Under the pieces are notes generated by a model. It saw only the letters and a program-made list of their open reading frames with translations, was not told the DNA's origin and did no database searches. Of a DNA stretch of 64,000 bases, positions 1-9,741 are shown in pieces. Source of the stretch: Niabella beijingensis (GTDB lineage Bacteria; Bacteroidota; Bacteroidia; Chitinophagales; Chitinophagaceae); assembly GCF_020034665.1 (NCBI RefSeq), contig NZ_JAIQDI010000001.1, positions 3,720,001 to 3,784,000 on the forward strand, in the 5' to 3' direction. The position numbers and the translations under genes are program-made. How positions within the stretch are numbered: position 1 is the first letter of the stretch; each line of letters starts with the position of its first letter.

Positions 1-857
1 CTGTACCCTTTGCCGATCATATTGCCAAAGGTACGGTTGCGGCTGTGCAGGGAATAGCAGGTTACCAGCAGGTCGCCCAGGTAAACAGATGCCGAATAGT
101 TGGCATATTTTTTTTCGGGATCATCGAGGTCCGCGTGTTCTCCTACCACGATATGTTCGGCACCGAATTTTCGAAGGAAGCCTGCCATTTCATCCGCGCT
201 GTTTGCGATATAAACGCTTTGGAAGTTATCACCATAATCGAGTCCGTGCGCGATACCTGCACCCAGTGCATAGATGTTCTTCAGTACGGCTGCATATTGA
301 ACACCCAGTATGTCCGTGTTGACCACGGTATTGATAAATGGCGACCGGAAATAACCGGATATTTTGATGGCCAGTGCCTCGTCGACTCCTGAAAAGGTAA
401 GATAGGAAAGTTTTTCTGCTGCAACTTCTTCTGCATGGCAGGGACCAAGTACTGCGAAATAATCTTTCAGTGAAACATCAAAATGACGTTCGAGGTATTC
501 ATTAAGCAGAATATTCTCTCCCGGGAGGATGCCTTTGATCGCAGAGAGGATCTTTTTATTTTTAAATACGGTGGTTGGCAATTCGTGAAGACTTTCCGCT
601 ACGTAAGCGGAAGGCATTGCCAGTATAATGATGTCCGACCGTTCGGCAATGTTTTCCAGGTCGGTGGTAAGATGTAACAGTTTGGTGTTTAAAACCGCAC
701 TGGTAAGGTGTTTGGGATTGTGATGCCGCTGTTTTATAAAGCCGGCGGTTGTATCACTGCGTACGCACCAGTTTACCCTGTGTCCGTTATCTGTAAGGAT
801 CTTTACCAATGCTGTTGCCCAGCTGCCGCTTCCTGCTACACCGAATTTAATTGCCAA
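1..857 (-). CDS. gpsA: glycerol-3-phosphate dehydrogenase [NAD(P)+], 3' end cut by window edge
   Basis: Reading the minus strand from a TTG at 857 gives a GpsA-type protein that is open to the window edge. It starts with the Rossmann motif GVAGSGSWATAL. Family signatures follow: SDIIILAMPS, LSAIKGI, GPCHAEEVA, and the catalytic region AVLKNIYALGAGIAHGLDYGDN with its lysine, then RNRTFGNMIGKGY. About 285 of the usual ~330 residues are present; the C-terminus lies outside. The enzyme reduces dihydroxyacetone phosphate to sn-glycerol 3-phosphate for phospholipid synthesis in the cytoplasm. No ATG lies in frame near the N-terminus. TTG at 857 places the Rossmann motif as in the family, and TTG at 866 is an alternative. 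A CATATTTG box (minus, 887-894) upstream is one mismatch from the Bacteroidota -7 box. Confidence 0.93.
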   Translation of the reverse strand, partial: MAIKFGVAGSGSWATALVKILTDNGHRVNWCVRSDTTAGFIKQRHHNPKHLTSAVLNTKLLHLTTDLENIAERSDIIILAMPSAYVAESLHELPTTVFKNKKILSAIKGILPGENILLNEYLERHFDVSLKDYFAVLGPCHAEEVAAEKLSYLTFSGVDEALAIKISGYFRSPFINTVVNTDILGVQYAAVLKNIYALGAGIAHGLDYGDNFQSVYIANSADEMAGFLRKFGAEHIVVGEHADLDDPEKKYANYSASVYLGDLLVTCYSLHSRNRTFGNMIGKGY

Positions 858-956
858 TAGATTCAATATTTGATCGGTAAAGGTAACAAATATGAGAAAA
901 CCAAAGGGGGATGCCAGGTCTTTCAGCAGTCAGGGAAAAAAATAAAAAAAATAAAG

Positions 957-982
957 TTGGTTTTAAAAAATGTGTATATTTG
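957..982 (+). promoter_or_regulatory. candidate promoter of the SusC operon
   Basis: TATATTTG at 975-982 is a perfect match to the Bacteroidota -7 box TAnnTTTG. A TTG at 957-959 lies 15 nt upstream, shorter than the usual 19-21 nt, so the -33 element is doubtful. It would leave a leader of about 165 nt before the SusC start. That leader contains a small inverted repeat (CGACC at about 1062, GGTCG at about 1073) followed by a T-rich run, which may be a weak attenuator. Confidence 0.4.
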
Positions 983-1150
983 GTTAGAGACTTTAAGCCA
1001 AAAAACGTTGTTTAGCCATTTACGTTTATTAATTATTTAAAACGATTGTATTTATTGAACGACCGCGCGGGTCGGTTTTCTTTTTCCGTAACTATTGGAT
1101 AGGATGGGGACGCCCTTACCTAGCTGGACATTTATTTTAAAAACTGGTTT

Positions 1151-4100
1151 ATGTTTAAAAAAATAAGCATTCCCTTATTGAATAGGGGACGTTTAAGCGG
1201 GTGCTTTTTGTTTTTTATCAGCCTGTTTCTAGTCGCTCCTGCTTCTCTGTCTGCACAATCTGAAGGAATAACAATTGAAGGTACCCACACAGTAAAAGCC
1301 GCATTAAAATTGATTGAACAACAATCGGATGCACGGTTTATTTACAATGATAATTTTATTGATTATGATAAAGAGGTAAAACTCGCCCTTAAAGCAGTGT
1401 CTGTAGCAGAAGCCCTGACCCATGTGCTGCAGGGCCAGCGGGTCCGTTATGACCGGCAGGAGAACGGGGTTTATCTTTTTGCGCCGGGAGAAGCGGAGGC
1501 TCCTGTTCCACAGCAACAGAATGCCGCCACGGGAAACATGATGATCTCCGGCACGGTGCAGGATCGAACAGGATCGCCGCTCTCAAATGTATCGGTCAGT
1601 ATACGGGGCTCACAGACGGGTACCACGACCAATAACAAAGGTGAATTCCGTTTGCAGGTAAGTCGTTATGACAGTCTTGATTTTTCCTATGTGGGGTATA
1701 AGGATCTTTCGATATTTATTTCTGATATAAAGCCGCTCACGATCATAATGGATGCAGAAGCCGGTAGTTTAAACGAGGTTTCTGTGGTAGCTTATTCCCG
1801 GCAAAAAAAGGCGAGCGTTCTGGGATCGATCACCACCATTAAGCCGGAGGAACTGCGGGTGCCCAGCAGCAACCTCACCACGGCATTTGCCGGAAGAGTG
1901 GCAGGTATGATCTCATACCAGCGAAGCGGTGAGCCCGGCCGGGACAACGCCAGCTTCTTTATAAGAGGTATCACCACTTTTGGTGCAGAGGCCAAGAAGG
2001 ATCCGCTGATATTGATTGACGGCATAGAACTGGGGCCGGATGACCTGGCACGGTTAAACACCGATGATATTGCCAGTTTCAGTATTATGAAGGATGCTAC
2101 TGCCACGTCGCTGTATGGTGCCAGGGGTGCCAACGGCGTAATATTCGTTACCACCAAGGAGGGCCGTGAAGGCAAAGTGCAGGTGAATCTGAGAATTGAG
2201 AATTCATCTTCATCGGCAACGGAAAAGGTCCAGATCGCTGATCCGGTCACCTTTATGCGCATGCAGAACGAAGCGGTTAAAACAAGGGATCCGCTTGGGC
2301 TGGCCCTTTATTCTGAAGAAAAAATAACCATGACGGAAATGGGATTGCATCGTGATATCTATCCGTCAACAGACTGGAATAAGGCAATGTTCAGGGATCA
2401 CATCATCAATAACCGGGTGAATGTTAACCTGAGAGGCGGCGGCAATGTGGCACGGTACTATGTAGGGGCAAGCGTTACCAAGGATAACGGGAATATGATC
2501 GTAGACAAACGGAACAATTTCAATTCCAATATCAGCCTGATGAAATACCAGTTCCGGTCAAATGTCAATATCAATCTTACGAAGACAACAGAGATGATCA
2601 CCCGTTTTGCCGCAACATTCGATGACTATACCGGACCGATCGACGGAGGAGCCGCTATGTATCGCAAAGTGTTGCAGGCTAACCCGGTATTGTTTAAACC
2701 TTACTATGAGCCGGATTCGGTATTTTCTTATGCAAAGCACATTCTGTTTGGAAATTTCGGAGATGCCAATTATCTTAATCCTTATGCGGAGTCATTAAAG
2801 GGATACAGAGATTACAGCAAGAATACGATGTTCGTTACTTTTGAATTCAAACAGAATCTGAAATCGATCTTAAAAGGTCTTACAGCGCGTACACTGATAA
2901 ATTTTGACCGGTATTCAGAATATAATGTCACCCGGGCCTACTTTCCCTTCTATTATAATTTAAAGTCCTTCGACCTGATCCGCGATACGTACACGTTAAT
3001 GCGTCTGAACCCCGCCCAGGGAACGGAATACATTAACTACCTGCCGGGGCAGCGATTCATTAATAATGTCTTTTATTTTGAGGGTGCCACGGAATACAAC
3101 GGTTCATTCGGCCGGCATAATATCAACAGTTTGCTGGTATTTACGGCACGGCAGGAACGAAAGGGAATTGCGGATAATCTCCAGTTGTCATTGCCCGGAA
3201 GGAATGCAGGGCTGGCAGGGCGTTTTGCCTACAACTATGATACCCGGTATTTTGCAGAACTGAACTTTGGTTATAACGGGTCGGAGCGTTTCTCAAAGAA
3301 CAATCGCTGGGGCTTCTTTCCTTCTGTAAGTGCGGGATGGATGCTTTCCAACGAAAAATTCTTTGAGCCGTTACGCTCGGTGGTGAAGCAGCTAAAATTG
3401 AGAGGTTCTTACGGGATGGTGGGCAATGATGCTATAGGAAGCTCACTTGACCGCTTCTTTTATTTGTCGCAGGTAACGCTTAATGCTCCCTATATGGTAA
3501 ACTGGGGCATCAATATGAACGAAAACCCTTTGGGTGTGCGCGTAGACCGTTACGCCAATGATCAGATCGGATGGGAGACCTCCTATAAAAAGAACCTGGG
3601 ACTGGAGATCAACCTGGTCAACGGCATTTCCTCCATTATTGAAGTATATCATGAACGAAGAACAAATATTCTTTTGAGCCGGATCATTCCCGCTACAATG
3701 GGTATCATACCGGAAGTGAAAGCCAATCTGGGAGAAGCGGAAGGAAAAGGGATTGATATCGAACTGAATTACGATAAGTCGTTCAGCAGCGGGCTCTGGA
3801 TCAACGGCCGGGGAACATTTACCTATGCTACAAACAAAGTACTGAAATGGGAAGAACCCGATTACTCCACTACGCCCTGGAAGTCGCGTGTAGGGCATCC
3901 GATAGGGCAGGTTTGGGGCTATGTGGCGGATCGTTTATTTATCGATTCACTCGAGGTAAAGAACTCACCGTTGCAGACGTTTGGTGCCTATTCTGCGGGG
4001 GATATCAAATATCACGACATCAACCGCGACGGTAAGATCGATGAACTGGATATGGTGCCGATCGGTCATCCGGTAACACCGGAGATCGTTTATGGTTTTG

Positions 4101-4582
4101 GAACCTCACTGGGATATAGGGGATTTGATCTGTCGGTGTTTTTCCAGGGAACAGCCCGGCAGTCGTTCTGGTTCAACATGCAGAATGTAACACCTTTTAT
4201 TGATGGTGATTCAGACGATGGACGGATCGGGCAAAATGCGGTGCTAAAGGTTTTTGCCGACAGCTACTGGTCGGAGTCCAACCGCAACCCCTATGCCTTG
4301 TGGCCACGCCTGTCCAATTACACGATTAACAATAATACGCAAACCAGCACCTGGTTTATGCAAAATGCCGGATTCATCCGGTTAAAGTCGGCGGAGATTG
4401 GCTATACGGTTCCCAAAACGTTGCTGAACCGGTATAAGATCGCCAACCTGAGGATTTATTTCAGCGGACTAAATCTGTTCTACTGGAGTTCGTTTAAACT
4501 CTGGGATCCGGAAATGGCCGGGGAAGGGTTGGGATATCCTGTTCAGAAAGTATACAATATAGGCTTAAATATTGGCTTTTAA
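1151..4582 (+). CDS. SusC/RagA-family TonB-linked outer membrane transporter with N-terminal STN domain
   Basis: 1143 aa. A signal peptide (hydrophobic core GCFLFFISLFLVAPASLSA) is followed by a secretin/TonB short N-terminal (STN) domain at about 38-108. Next come a carboxypeptidase-regulatory-like beta domain (about 130-205, SGTVQDRTGSPLSNVSVSIRG), a TonB plug (about 215-340, with LIDGIELGPDDLARLNTDDIASFSIMKDA) and a long barrel ending in an aromatic residue (NIGLNIGF). SusC-type proteins import oligosaccharides or other nutrients across the outer membrane with a SusD lipoprotein lid and TonB energy. The SusD partner begins 11 nt downstream. STN domains usually signal to a FecR-type anti-sigma factor, but no sigma/FecR pair is visible in this window. 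The substrate cannot be deduced. Confidence 0.95.
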   Translation: MFKKISIPLLNRGRLSGCFLFFISLFLVAPASLSAQSEGITIEGTHTVKAALKLIEQQSDARFIYNDNFIDYDKEVKLALKAVSVAEALTHVLQGQRVRYDRQENGVYLFAPGEAEAPVPQQQNAATGNMMISGTVQDRTGSPLSNVSVSIRGSQTGTTTNNKGEFRLQVSRYDSLDFSYVGYKDLSIFISDIKPLTIIMDAEAGSLNEVSVVAYSRQKKASVLGSITTIKPEELRVPSSNLTTAFAGRVAGMISYQRSGEPGRDNASFFIRGITTFGAEAKKDPLILIDGIELGPDDLARLNTDDIASFSIMKDATATSLYGARGANGVIFVTTKEGREGKVQVNLRIENSSSSATEKVQIADPVTFMRMQNEAVKTRDPLGLALYSEEKITMTEMGLHRDIYPSTDWNKAMFRDHIINNRVNVNLRGGGNVARYYVGASVTKDNGNMIVDKRNNFNSNISLMKYQFRSNVNINLTKTTEMITRFAATFDDYTGPIDGGAAMYRKVLQANPVLFKPYYEPDSVFSYAKHILFGNFGDANYLNPYAESLKGYRDYSKNTMFVTFEFKQNLKSILKGLTARTLINFDRYSEYNVTRAYFPFYYNLKSFDLIRDTYTLMRLNPAQGTEYINYLPGQRFINNVFYFEGATEYNGSFGRHNINSLLVFTARQERKGIADNLQLSLPGRNAGLAGRFAYNYDTRYFAELNFGYNGSERFSKNNRWGFFPSVSAGWMLSNEKFFEPLRSVVKQLKLRGSYGMVGNDAIGSSLDRFFYLSQVTLNAPYMVNWGINMNENPLGVRVDRYANDQIGWETSYKKNLGLEINLVNGISSIIEVYHERRTNILLSRIIPATMGIIPEVKANLGEAEGKGIDIELNYDKSFSSGLWINGRGTFTYATNKVLKWEEPDYSTTPWKSRVGHPIGQVWGYVADRLFIDSLEVKNSPLQTFGAYSAGDIKYHDINRDGKIDELDMVPIGHPVTPEIVYGFGTSLGYRGFDLSVFFQGTARQSFWFNMQNVTPFIDGDSDDGRIGQNAVLKVFADSYWSESNRNPYALWPRLSNYTINNNTQTSTWFMQNAGFIRLKSAEIGYTVPKTLLNRYKIANLRIYFSGLNLFYWSSFKLWDPEMAGEGLGYPVQKVYNIGLNIGF

Positions 4583-4593
4583 ATTCAACGAAT

Positions 4594-6528
4594 ATGAAGC
4601 AGTTTATTCAAAAAATAATTGTTTGTCTGGTATGGCTGCCGGTGATCAGTTCCTGCAGTAAATACCTCGATGTTGTTCCGGACAATATTGCAACACTGGA
4701 CAATGCTTTTGCAGACCGATATACTACTTTAAAATTTCTCGCCACCTGCTATTGGGGAACGCCCAAATCTGCCGGCTGGAATGAGAACCCGGGAATGTTG
4801 GGTGCTTTTGAGATAACCCTTAATAAGGACCGTAGAAACCAGGGAGGGATGCAGGCCGCGCTGGGAGAGAACAGCGCCTCTTTAAATCTTATTAATTACT
4901 GGAGTTCCAAAGGAGAGTTCATCCGGTCGCTGTATGCCGGGGTCCGCGATTGTAATACTTTCCTGGAGCGCGTGGATGGGGTAAAGGATCTCAATCAATA
5001 TGAAAAAGAGCGGATGAAGGCGGAGGTGAAGTTGCTGAAAGCCTATTATCATTTCTATCTTATCAAGTATTACGGCCCTATCTGCCCTTTACGGACCAAT
5101 ATTCCTGTAAATGAATCTACACAAGGGGTTAGGGTATATCGTGAGAAAATAGATGATTGTTTTAAATATGTTCTGGACCTGATCAATGAAGCGATCAGCA
5201 GCAACGCATTGCCGAAGATAATCGAAGACCGGGCTACCGAGATCGGAAGGTTTACACTTCCCGTGGCACATTTTATGAAGGCCCTGGTTTCGGTTTATTG
5301 GGCCAGTCCCCTATTCAACGGGAATACGGATTACAATGGTTTTGTCAACCAGGATAACGAGCCGTTCTTTAACCAGACGTATGATGCGAAACGATGGGAC
5401 AGTGCGGCAGCTGCATGCCGGGCGGCAGTAATGGTTTGCGAGGAAGCCGGTATCCGTTTGTATCAAAGGGAGGATTACCTTGCGGTAAGCGCAAAAAAAA
5501 TGTCTGATACAACACTTGTGATCAATACGCTGAGAAGTGCTGTGACACAGAAGTGGAATCCGGAGATCATTTGGGGTAATTCGTCCTATCCCGCAAATTG
5601 GGGATATCAGATAGCTGCTATTACCCGGTTTGAGCAGGGAACCTCCACACCTTCTTCCAATACGGGTACCCTAAGCGTTCCCTTATCGACGGTGGAGGTC
5701 TTTTATTCAGACAAAGGAATACCTATTAATGAGGATCGGACGTACCCTTATGCTACACGTTATAATACCCGTGTTGGCGACGAAGCGCACAACCTGCTGA
5801 TCGCCAAAGATGGCGTAACCGCTTCGCTGAACTTTGACCGGGAGCTTCGGTACTATGCCACACTGGGGTTCGACCGCGGGAGATGGTACGGCAATTCTTA
5901 TAAGAACTATCCGGATAACGACGCCGAAGCCCTGTATCCGCGAAACCGTTTTGGAGAATTTTCATCCGTATTCAATCCGGGAGAATACAATGCAACGGGG
6001 TACTGGCCAAAAAAATTGATTTCGATGAATACCACCTGGCGCGATGCCAATAGTGTATCGGAAGAAACCTATCCGTATCCGGATATGCGTTTTGCTGATC
6101 TGCTGCTGCTCTGTGCCGAGGCCCTGAATGAGTCCAAACCGGCTCCTGATGCAGAGGTGTTTCAGCTCATTGACAGGATACGCGCCCGCGCCGGACTGAA
6201 AGGAGTGGTAGAAAGCTGGTCCGGTTTTTCAAACCAGCCGCAGAAGCCAGCTACAAAGGCCGGTATGCGGGAGATCATTCAGCAGGAGCGGAAGATCGAA
6301 TTGGCTTGTGAATCCTCCTATTACTGGGACAGCCGCAGATGGAAAACGGCCATCAGGGAACAGAACAGGCCGATACAGGGGTGGAATGTATATGCCTCCG
6401 TGCCCGAAGAGTACTATACAGTTACGACCATTTATACTCAGAAATTTACCGTACGGGATTATTTTGCTCCTGTTCCGCTGGACGATATTATTAAAAATCC
6501 TCTATTGGTTCAAAATCCGGGATGGTAG
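4594..6528 (+). CDS. SusD/RagB-family nutrient-binding outer membrane lipoprotein
   Basis: 644 aa. The signal peptide ends in a lipobox (VISSC, Cys about residue 21), followed by the SusD-typical KYLDVVPD. Helical TPR-like segments include AEVKLLKAYYHFYLIKYYGP, and the C-terminal part has the family features DMRFADLLLLCAEALNE, IDRIRARAGLKG and IIQQERKIELACE. It should sit on the cell surface as the lid and binding subunit of the SusC-like transporter encoded 11 nt upstream, almost certainly in the same operon. Confidence 0.95.
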   Translation: MKQFIQKIIVCLVWLPVISSCSKYLDVVPDNIATLDNAFADRYTTLKFLATCYWGTPKSAGWNENPGMLGAFEITLNKDRRNQGGMQAALGENSASLNLINYWSSKGEFIRSLYAGVRDCNTFLERVDGVKDLNQYEKERMKAEVKLLKAYYHFYLIKYYGPICPLRTNIPVNESTQGVRVYREKIDDCFKYVLDLINEAISSNALPKIIEDRATEIGRFTLPVAHFMKALVSVYWASPLFNGNTDYNGFVNQDNEPFFNQTYDAKRWDSAAAACRAAVMVCEEAGIRLYQREDYLAVSAKKMSDTTLVINTLRSAVTQKWNPEIIWGNSSYPANWGYQIAAITRFEQGTSTPSSNTGTLSVPLSTVEVFYSDKGIPINEDRTYPYATRYNTRVGDEAHNLLIAKDGVTASLNFDRELRYYATLGFDRGRWYGNSYKNYPDNDAEALYPRNRFGEFSSVFNPGEYNATGYWPKKLISMNTTWRDANSVSEETYPYPDMRFADLLLLCAEALNESKPAPDAEVFQLIDRIRARAGLKGVVESWSGFSNQPQKPATKAGMREIIQQERKIELACESSYYWDSRRWKTAIREQNRPIQGWNVYASVPEEYYTVTTIYTQKFTVRDYFAPVPLDDIIKNPLLVQNPGW

Positions 6529-6551
6529 CCCGCAACTAAAATATTGCTCGT

Positions 6552-7727
6552 ATGAAAAAAAGTACTGTTTTATTATTGATCCTTTCCTTTCTGCTGCATG
6601 CGTGCACTAAAAAGGTAAATGAGCCCATTTCCAAAAGTCTTGGAAAACCCCAACCGGTAACGGATATCGCTGTTCAAAACCTGCCCGGGGGAGCTGTGAT
6701 CAGTTATAAGATACCGAACCAGGAAGATATCCTGAGTGTGAAAGCCGTTTATAAACTCCCCAATGGCCGAACATTCGAATCCAGCTCTTCTTATTATGAG
6801 AATAAGCTCAATATTATGGGGTTTAACGATATAGAAATGCATGAGGTAACCCTTTTTACTGTGAACCGGGCACAGGAATTATCCGATCCTGTAATTGTAA
6901 AAATCCAACCGCTGGAATCGGGACTTAACAAGTTGATCAAAACCATGAATATCATCAGCGACTTTGGCGGTGCACAGTACAGCTGGAAGAACGAATATCA
7001 GGCACCGCTTACTTTTGAATTTTTCACACCGGACTCACTGGGCCGCATGCAGCTGGTAAAAGTGATCACATCAAAAGCTGATTCTGCAACACAAAGTATC
7101 AGGGGATATGATCCGGTTCCCCGTAGATTCAGTGTTGTGGTTAAAGATAACTATGGTAACCGTTCCGATTCGCTGATGCCTGCCGGAGGCAAGATAACGC
7201 CCCTGTATGAAGAGAAGCTGGGGAAATCAAGGATGACCGTGATGAAGCTTGCAAACGACCAGAATTTCACGAATTGGGAAGGAAAAGACAACTATATTAT
7301 AGATGATGACCATAATACATTTGGACATTCAGCTGCCAATTCACTGCCTGCGGCGTTTACGGTCGATCTGTCGCTGATGGCAAAGATCAGCCGGATCGTT
7401 ATTTTTCAACGTAAGTTTTCCGATACCTATTATAACTGGGGAAACCCGCAGCAATTTGATGTATACGGCCGGGCAGACCGGCCGTCACAAAACGGAGACT
7501 GGAATGAATGGACCAAGATCATGAGCAGTGAGATAGTGAAGCCCTCAGCGTCGCCGGGAGGAACTGTAACAGATGAAGACTTCCGGGTAGCGGAGAATGG
7601 ACACGAATTTGTGTTTGGGCTGGATCAGCCGGCGATGCGCTATATCCGGATCGTGATCCGCTCTACCTGGGGAGGAACAACATTTACACATCCGGCTGAT
7701 GTGGATTTCTACGGCCAGCCAAAATAA
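6552..7727 (+). CDS. surface lipoprotein of the DUF4959/DUF5126/DUF5000 type
   Basis: 391 aa. The signal peptide ends in a lipobox (LLHAC). An N-terminal fibronectin-like segment (GKPQPVTDIAVQNLPGGAVISYKIP) is followed by a middle beta domain. The C-terminal discoidin-like (F5/8 type C) domain begins around residue 235 (NWEGKDNYIIDDDHNTFGHS) and ends MRYIRIVIRSTWG..ADVDFYGQ. This domain order matches lipoproteins usually encoded just after SusC/SusD pairs. The domain names are from memory of the family. It probably binds glycan or assists the SusCD complex. It follows susD by 23 nt. Confidence 0.8.
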   Translation: MKKSTVLLLILSFLLHACTKKVNEPISKSLGKPQPVTDIAVQNLPGGAVISYKIPNQEDILSVKAVYKLPNGRTFESSSSYYENKLNIMGFNDIEMHEVTLFTVNRAQELSDPVIVKIQPLESGLNKLIKTMNIISDFGGAQYSWKNEYQAPLTFEFFTPDSLGRMQLVKVITSKADSATQSIRGYDPVPRRFSVVVKDNYGNRSDSLMPAGGKITPLYEEKLGKSRMTVMKLANDQNFTNWEGKDNYIIDDDHNTFGHSAANSLPAAFTVDLSLMAKISRIVIFQRKFSDTYYNWGNPQQFDVYGRADRPSQNGDWNEWTKIMSSEIVKPSASPGGTVTDEDFRVAENGHEFVFGLDQPAMRYIRIVIRSTWGGTTFTHPADVDFYGQPK

Positions 7728-7736
7728 TCATGTGTT

Positions 7737-8861
7737 ATGAAAGCATTAATCATTATCTGTAGTTTTATTATCGGCGCCCTGATCCTTTCAGGATGCGACA
7801 AATACACGGATGTACATAAAGAGTTTATCAAAGACGGAGAACTTGTGTATGCGCCCAAACCCGACTCCGTTGCATTTATTGCAGGACATAACCGGATGAA
7901 GATGCGGTTGTGGATGTATAACGGCGTAAATGTAAAACAGCTTGTGGTACTTTGGAACAGCCATAAGGACTCCCTGGTAATTCCCGTACAATTTAAAAAT
8001 GGAAAGGACTCCATCGAAGCTCTCATAACCAATATGACGGAGAGAAGTTATTCCTTTGATATCTATGCCGTAGATAATTTCGGGCACCGGTCCCTGTTCT
8101 ACAATCAGTTTGGCTCATCTTATGGAGCATTATATGCCAGTACATTACTGAACAGACGGGTAAAAGATATGATGCTTACAGACCGGGAAGGCACCGTTAA
8201 CTGGTACGCCGCACCGCAGGGCCTTGTATTTACCGAAGTAAGGTATACAGGAAAAGATGGATCCCTGCATACAACGCGCATGCCGTCCGCTTCTTTTGAT
8301 GTGGCCATTGAAGTAAAACCCGGTACCACCTTTGAACACCGCTCGCTTTATATTCCCGAAGCAGAAGCCATCGATACCTTTACAACAGAATGGGTTACCC
8401 ATACGGAAGCCTTTCCTGCCACTTTCCTGTATTCCCGGGATCAGTGGTCGGTGCCGGTTGTGTCCGACGAAACCGCCAGTGACGGTGGTGGCAAAGCAAC
8501 ATTGCTGGATGGTGATCTGAGCACCTACTGGCATTCGCAATGGGATCCTTCAAATGCACCCCTGCCGCATTGGGCCGTCGTCGATATGACTTCACCTAAA
8601 AAGATCGCTTACCTGGACGTCTACCGGAGAGCCGGCAATACGGACGCTAAGCACATACAGATCTATCTTGGAAACAGTAATGACCCTGACGCCCCGGATT
8701 GGCTGCTTATCGGGGAGGGAACCTATCCGTCAACAGTAAGTGACAAACTTACGATTAATGCGGCGGCGGTAACACCCGGGCGTTACCTGAAACTTATAGT
8801 GACGGATAGTTACCGTATACCGTTCTCCAGTATTGCGGAGGTCTTTGTATACGGGAACTGA
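7737..8861 (+). CDS. surface lipoprotein, DUF4998-like N-terminus with C-terminal discoidin-like domain
   Basis: 374 aa. The lipobox is LILSGC (Cys about residue 20), followed by DKYTDVHKEFIKDGE, typical of DUF4998 proteins located in SusCD operons. The N-terminal half has the repeated beta features of that family (NRMKMRLWMYNGVNVKQLVVLWN, RSYSFDIYAVDNFGHRS). The C-terminal half (about 240-374) reads as a galactose-binding-like fold with LLDGDLSTYWHSQWD and ARYLKL-like ends (GRYLKLIVTDSYR). It is the last gene of the operon, 9 nt after the previous one. The function is inferred to be substrate binding at the surface. Confidence 0.75.
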   Translation: MKALIIICSFIIGALILSGCDKYTDVHKEFIKDGELVYAPKPDSVAFIAGHNRMKMRLWMYNGVNVKQLVVLWNSHKDSLVIPVQFKNGKDSIEALITNMTERSYSFDIYAVDNFGHRSLFYNQFGSSYGALYASTLLNRRVKDMMLTDREGTVNWYAAPQGLVFTEVRYTGKDGSLHTTRMPSASFDVAIEVKPGTTFEHRSLYIPEAEAIDTFTTEWVTHTEAFPATFLYSRDQWSVPVVSDETASDGGGKATLLDGDLSTYWHSQWDPSNAPLPHWAVVDMTSPKKIAYLDVYRRAGNTDAKHIQIYLGNSNDPDAPDWLLIGEGTYPSTVSDKLTINAAAVTPGRYLKLIVTDSYRIPFSSIAEVFVYGN

Positions 8862-8911
8862 GACGAACGGGTACCGGTGGAATAATATTTTATGATGTTC
8901 TCTGTGGATGC

Positions 8912-9670
8912 CTATCCCCGGTCGTAATAAAAACAATCCGCCTGTTGTGTGCACGTGATCACCAGGTCGTTGATACAAACATGGTCCGGCAGGCCGGCAC
9001 AATAAAAAATGGTTTCGGCCACATCAGCTGCCACCAACGGAATCAATCCTTCGTATACTTTGTCGGCGGCGATGCGGTCGCCTTTGAAACGGACTGTGGA
9101 GAATTCGGTATTGGCAGCACCGGGATGAATGGCAGTTACCTTGATGTGATAAGGCAGCAGATCGATCCGCATGGCCTGGGAAAGTGCTTCCACGGCATGT
9201 TTGGTAGCACAATACATATTGCCCTGTGCATAAACCTGTTTAGCCGCCACCGAACCGAGGTTGATAATATGTCCGCGTTTATGCGGGATCATCAAGTTGG
9301 ATACCGCCTGCGCCACGTAGGCGAAGCCTTTGATATTGGTATCTACCATCGTATCCCAGTCGTCCAGGCTTGCCTGGGCAAAGTCATCCTTTCCTGCAGC
9401 CAGGCCGGCATTATTGATCAGCACGTCGATCCGTTTCCATTGTTCAGGTATCGAGCCGATCATTTCCAGCACCTGTTCCCGGTTTCTCACATCAAAAACA
9501 AGTGGCAGCACTGCTACGGGATAGGTACCCGTCAGTTCTTCCGCCAGTTGCTGCAGCCGTTCCTGTCTTCGTCCTGTAATAATGAGGTTATGGTTATTGG
9601 CGGCAAATTTCCGGGCACAGGCTTCACCAAAGCCTGCTGTTGCCCCTGTTATAAAAACGATCTTATCCAT
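8912..9670 (-). CDS. SDR-family NAD(P)-dependent oxidoreductase (YdfG-like)
   Basis: 252 aa, the full length of a classical short-chain dehydrogenase. The cofactor motif TGATAGFG lies at 8-15, NNAG at 86-89, and the catalytic triad is Ser140, Tyr153 and Lys157 (YCATK). The closest recognisable subgroup is the YdfG/serine 3-dehydrogenase-like SDRs, but the substrate is not evident. It is encoded downstream of the alpha/beta hydrolase with a 71-nt gap, so it probably belongs to the lnt operon. The long antisense reading frame over it is a shadow. Confidence 0.9.
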   Translation of the reverse strand: MDKIVFITGATAGFGEACARKFAANNHNLIITGRRQERLQQLAEELTGTYPVAVLPLVFDVRNREQVLEMIGSIPEQWKRIDVLINNAGLAAGKDDFAQASLDDWDTMVDTNIKGFAYVAQAVSNLMIPHKRGHIINLGSVAAKQVYAQGNMYCATKHAVEALSQAMRIDLLPYHIKVTAIHPGAANTEFSTVRFKGDRIAADKVYEGLIPLVAADVAETIFYCAGLPDHVCINDLVITCTQQADCFYYDRG

Positions 9671-9741
9671 CTTTTATTTTCAGCTTTAGATAGCCGCTTT
9701 ATGCGCGGCCGCGTTCAAAATTGTGTGGTGGGGTCCGCTCC

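Noticed and set aside
1062..1085. Terminator in the SusC leader
   Set aside because: The stem is only about 5 bp with an interrupted T-run, so I mention it as a possible weak attenuator only.
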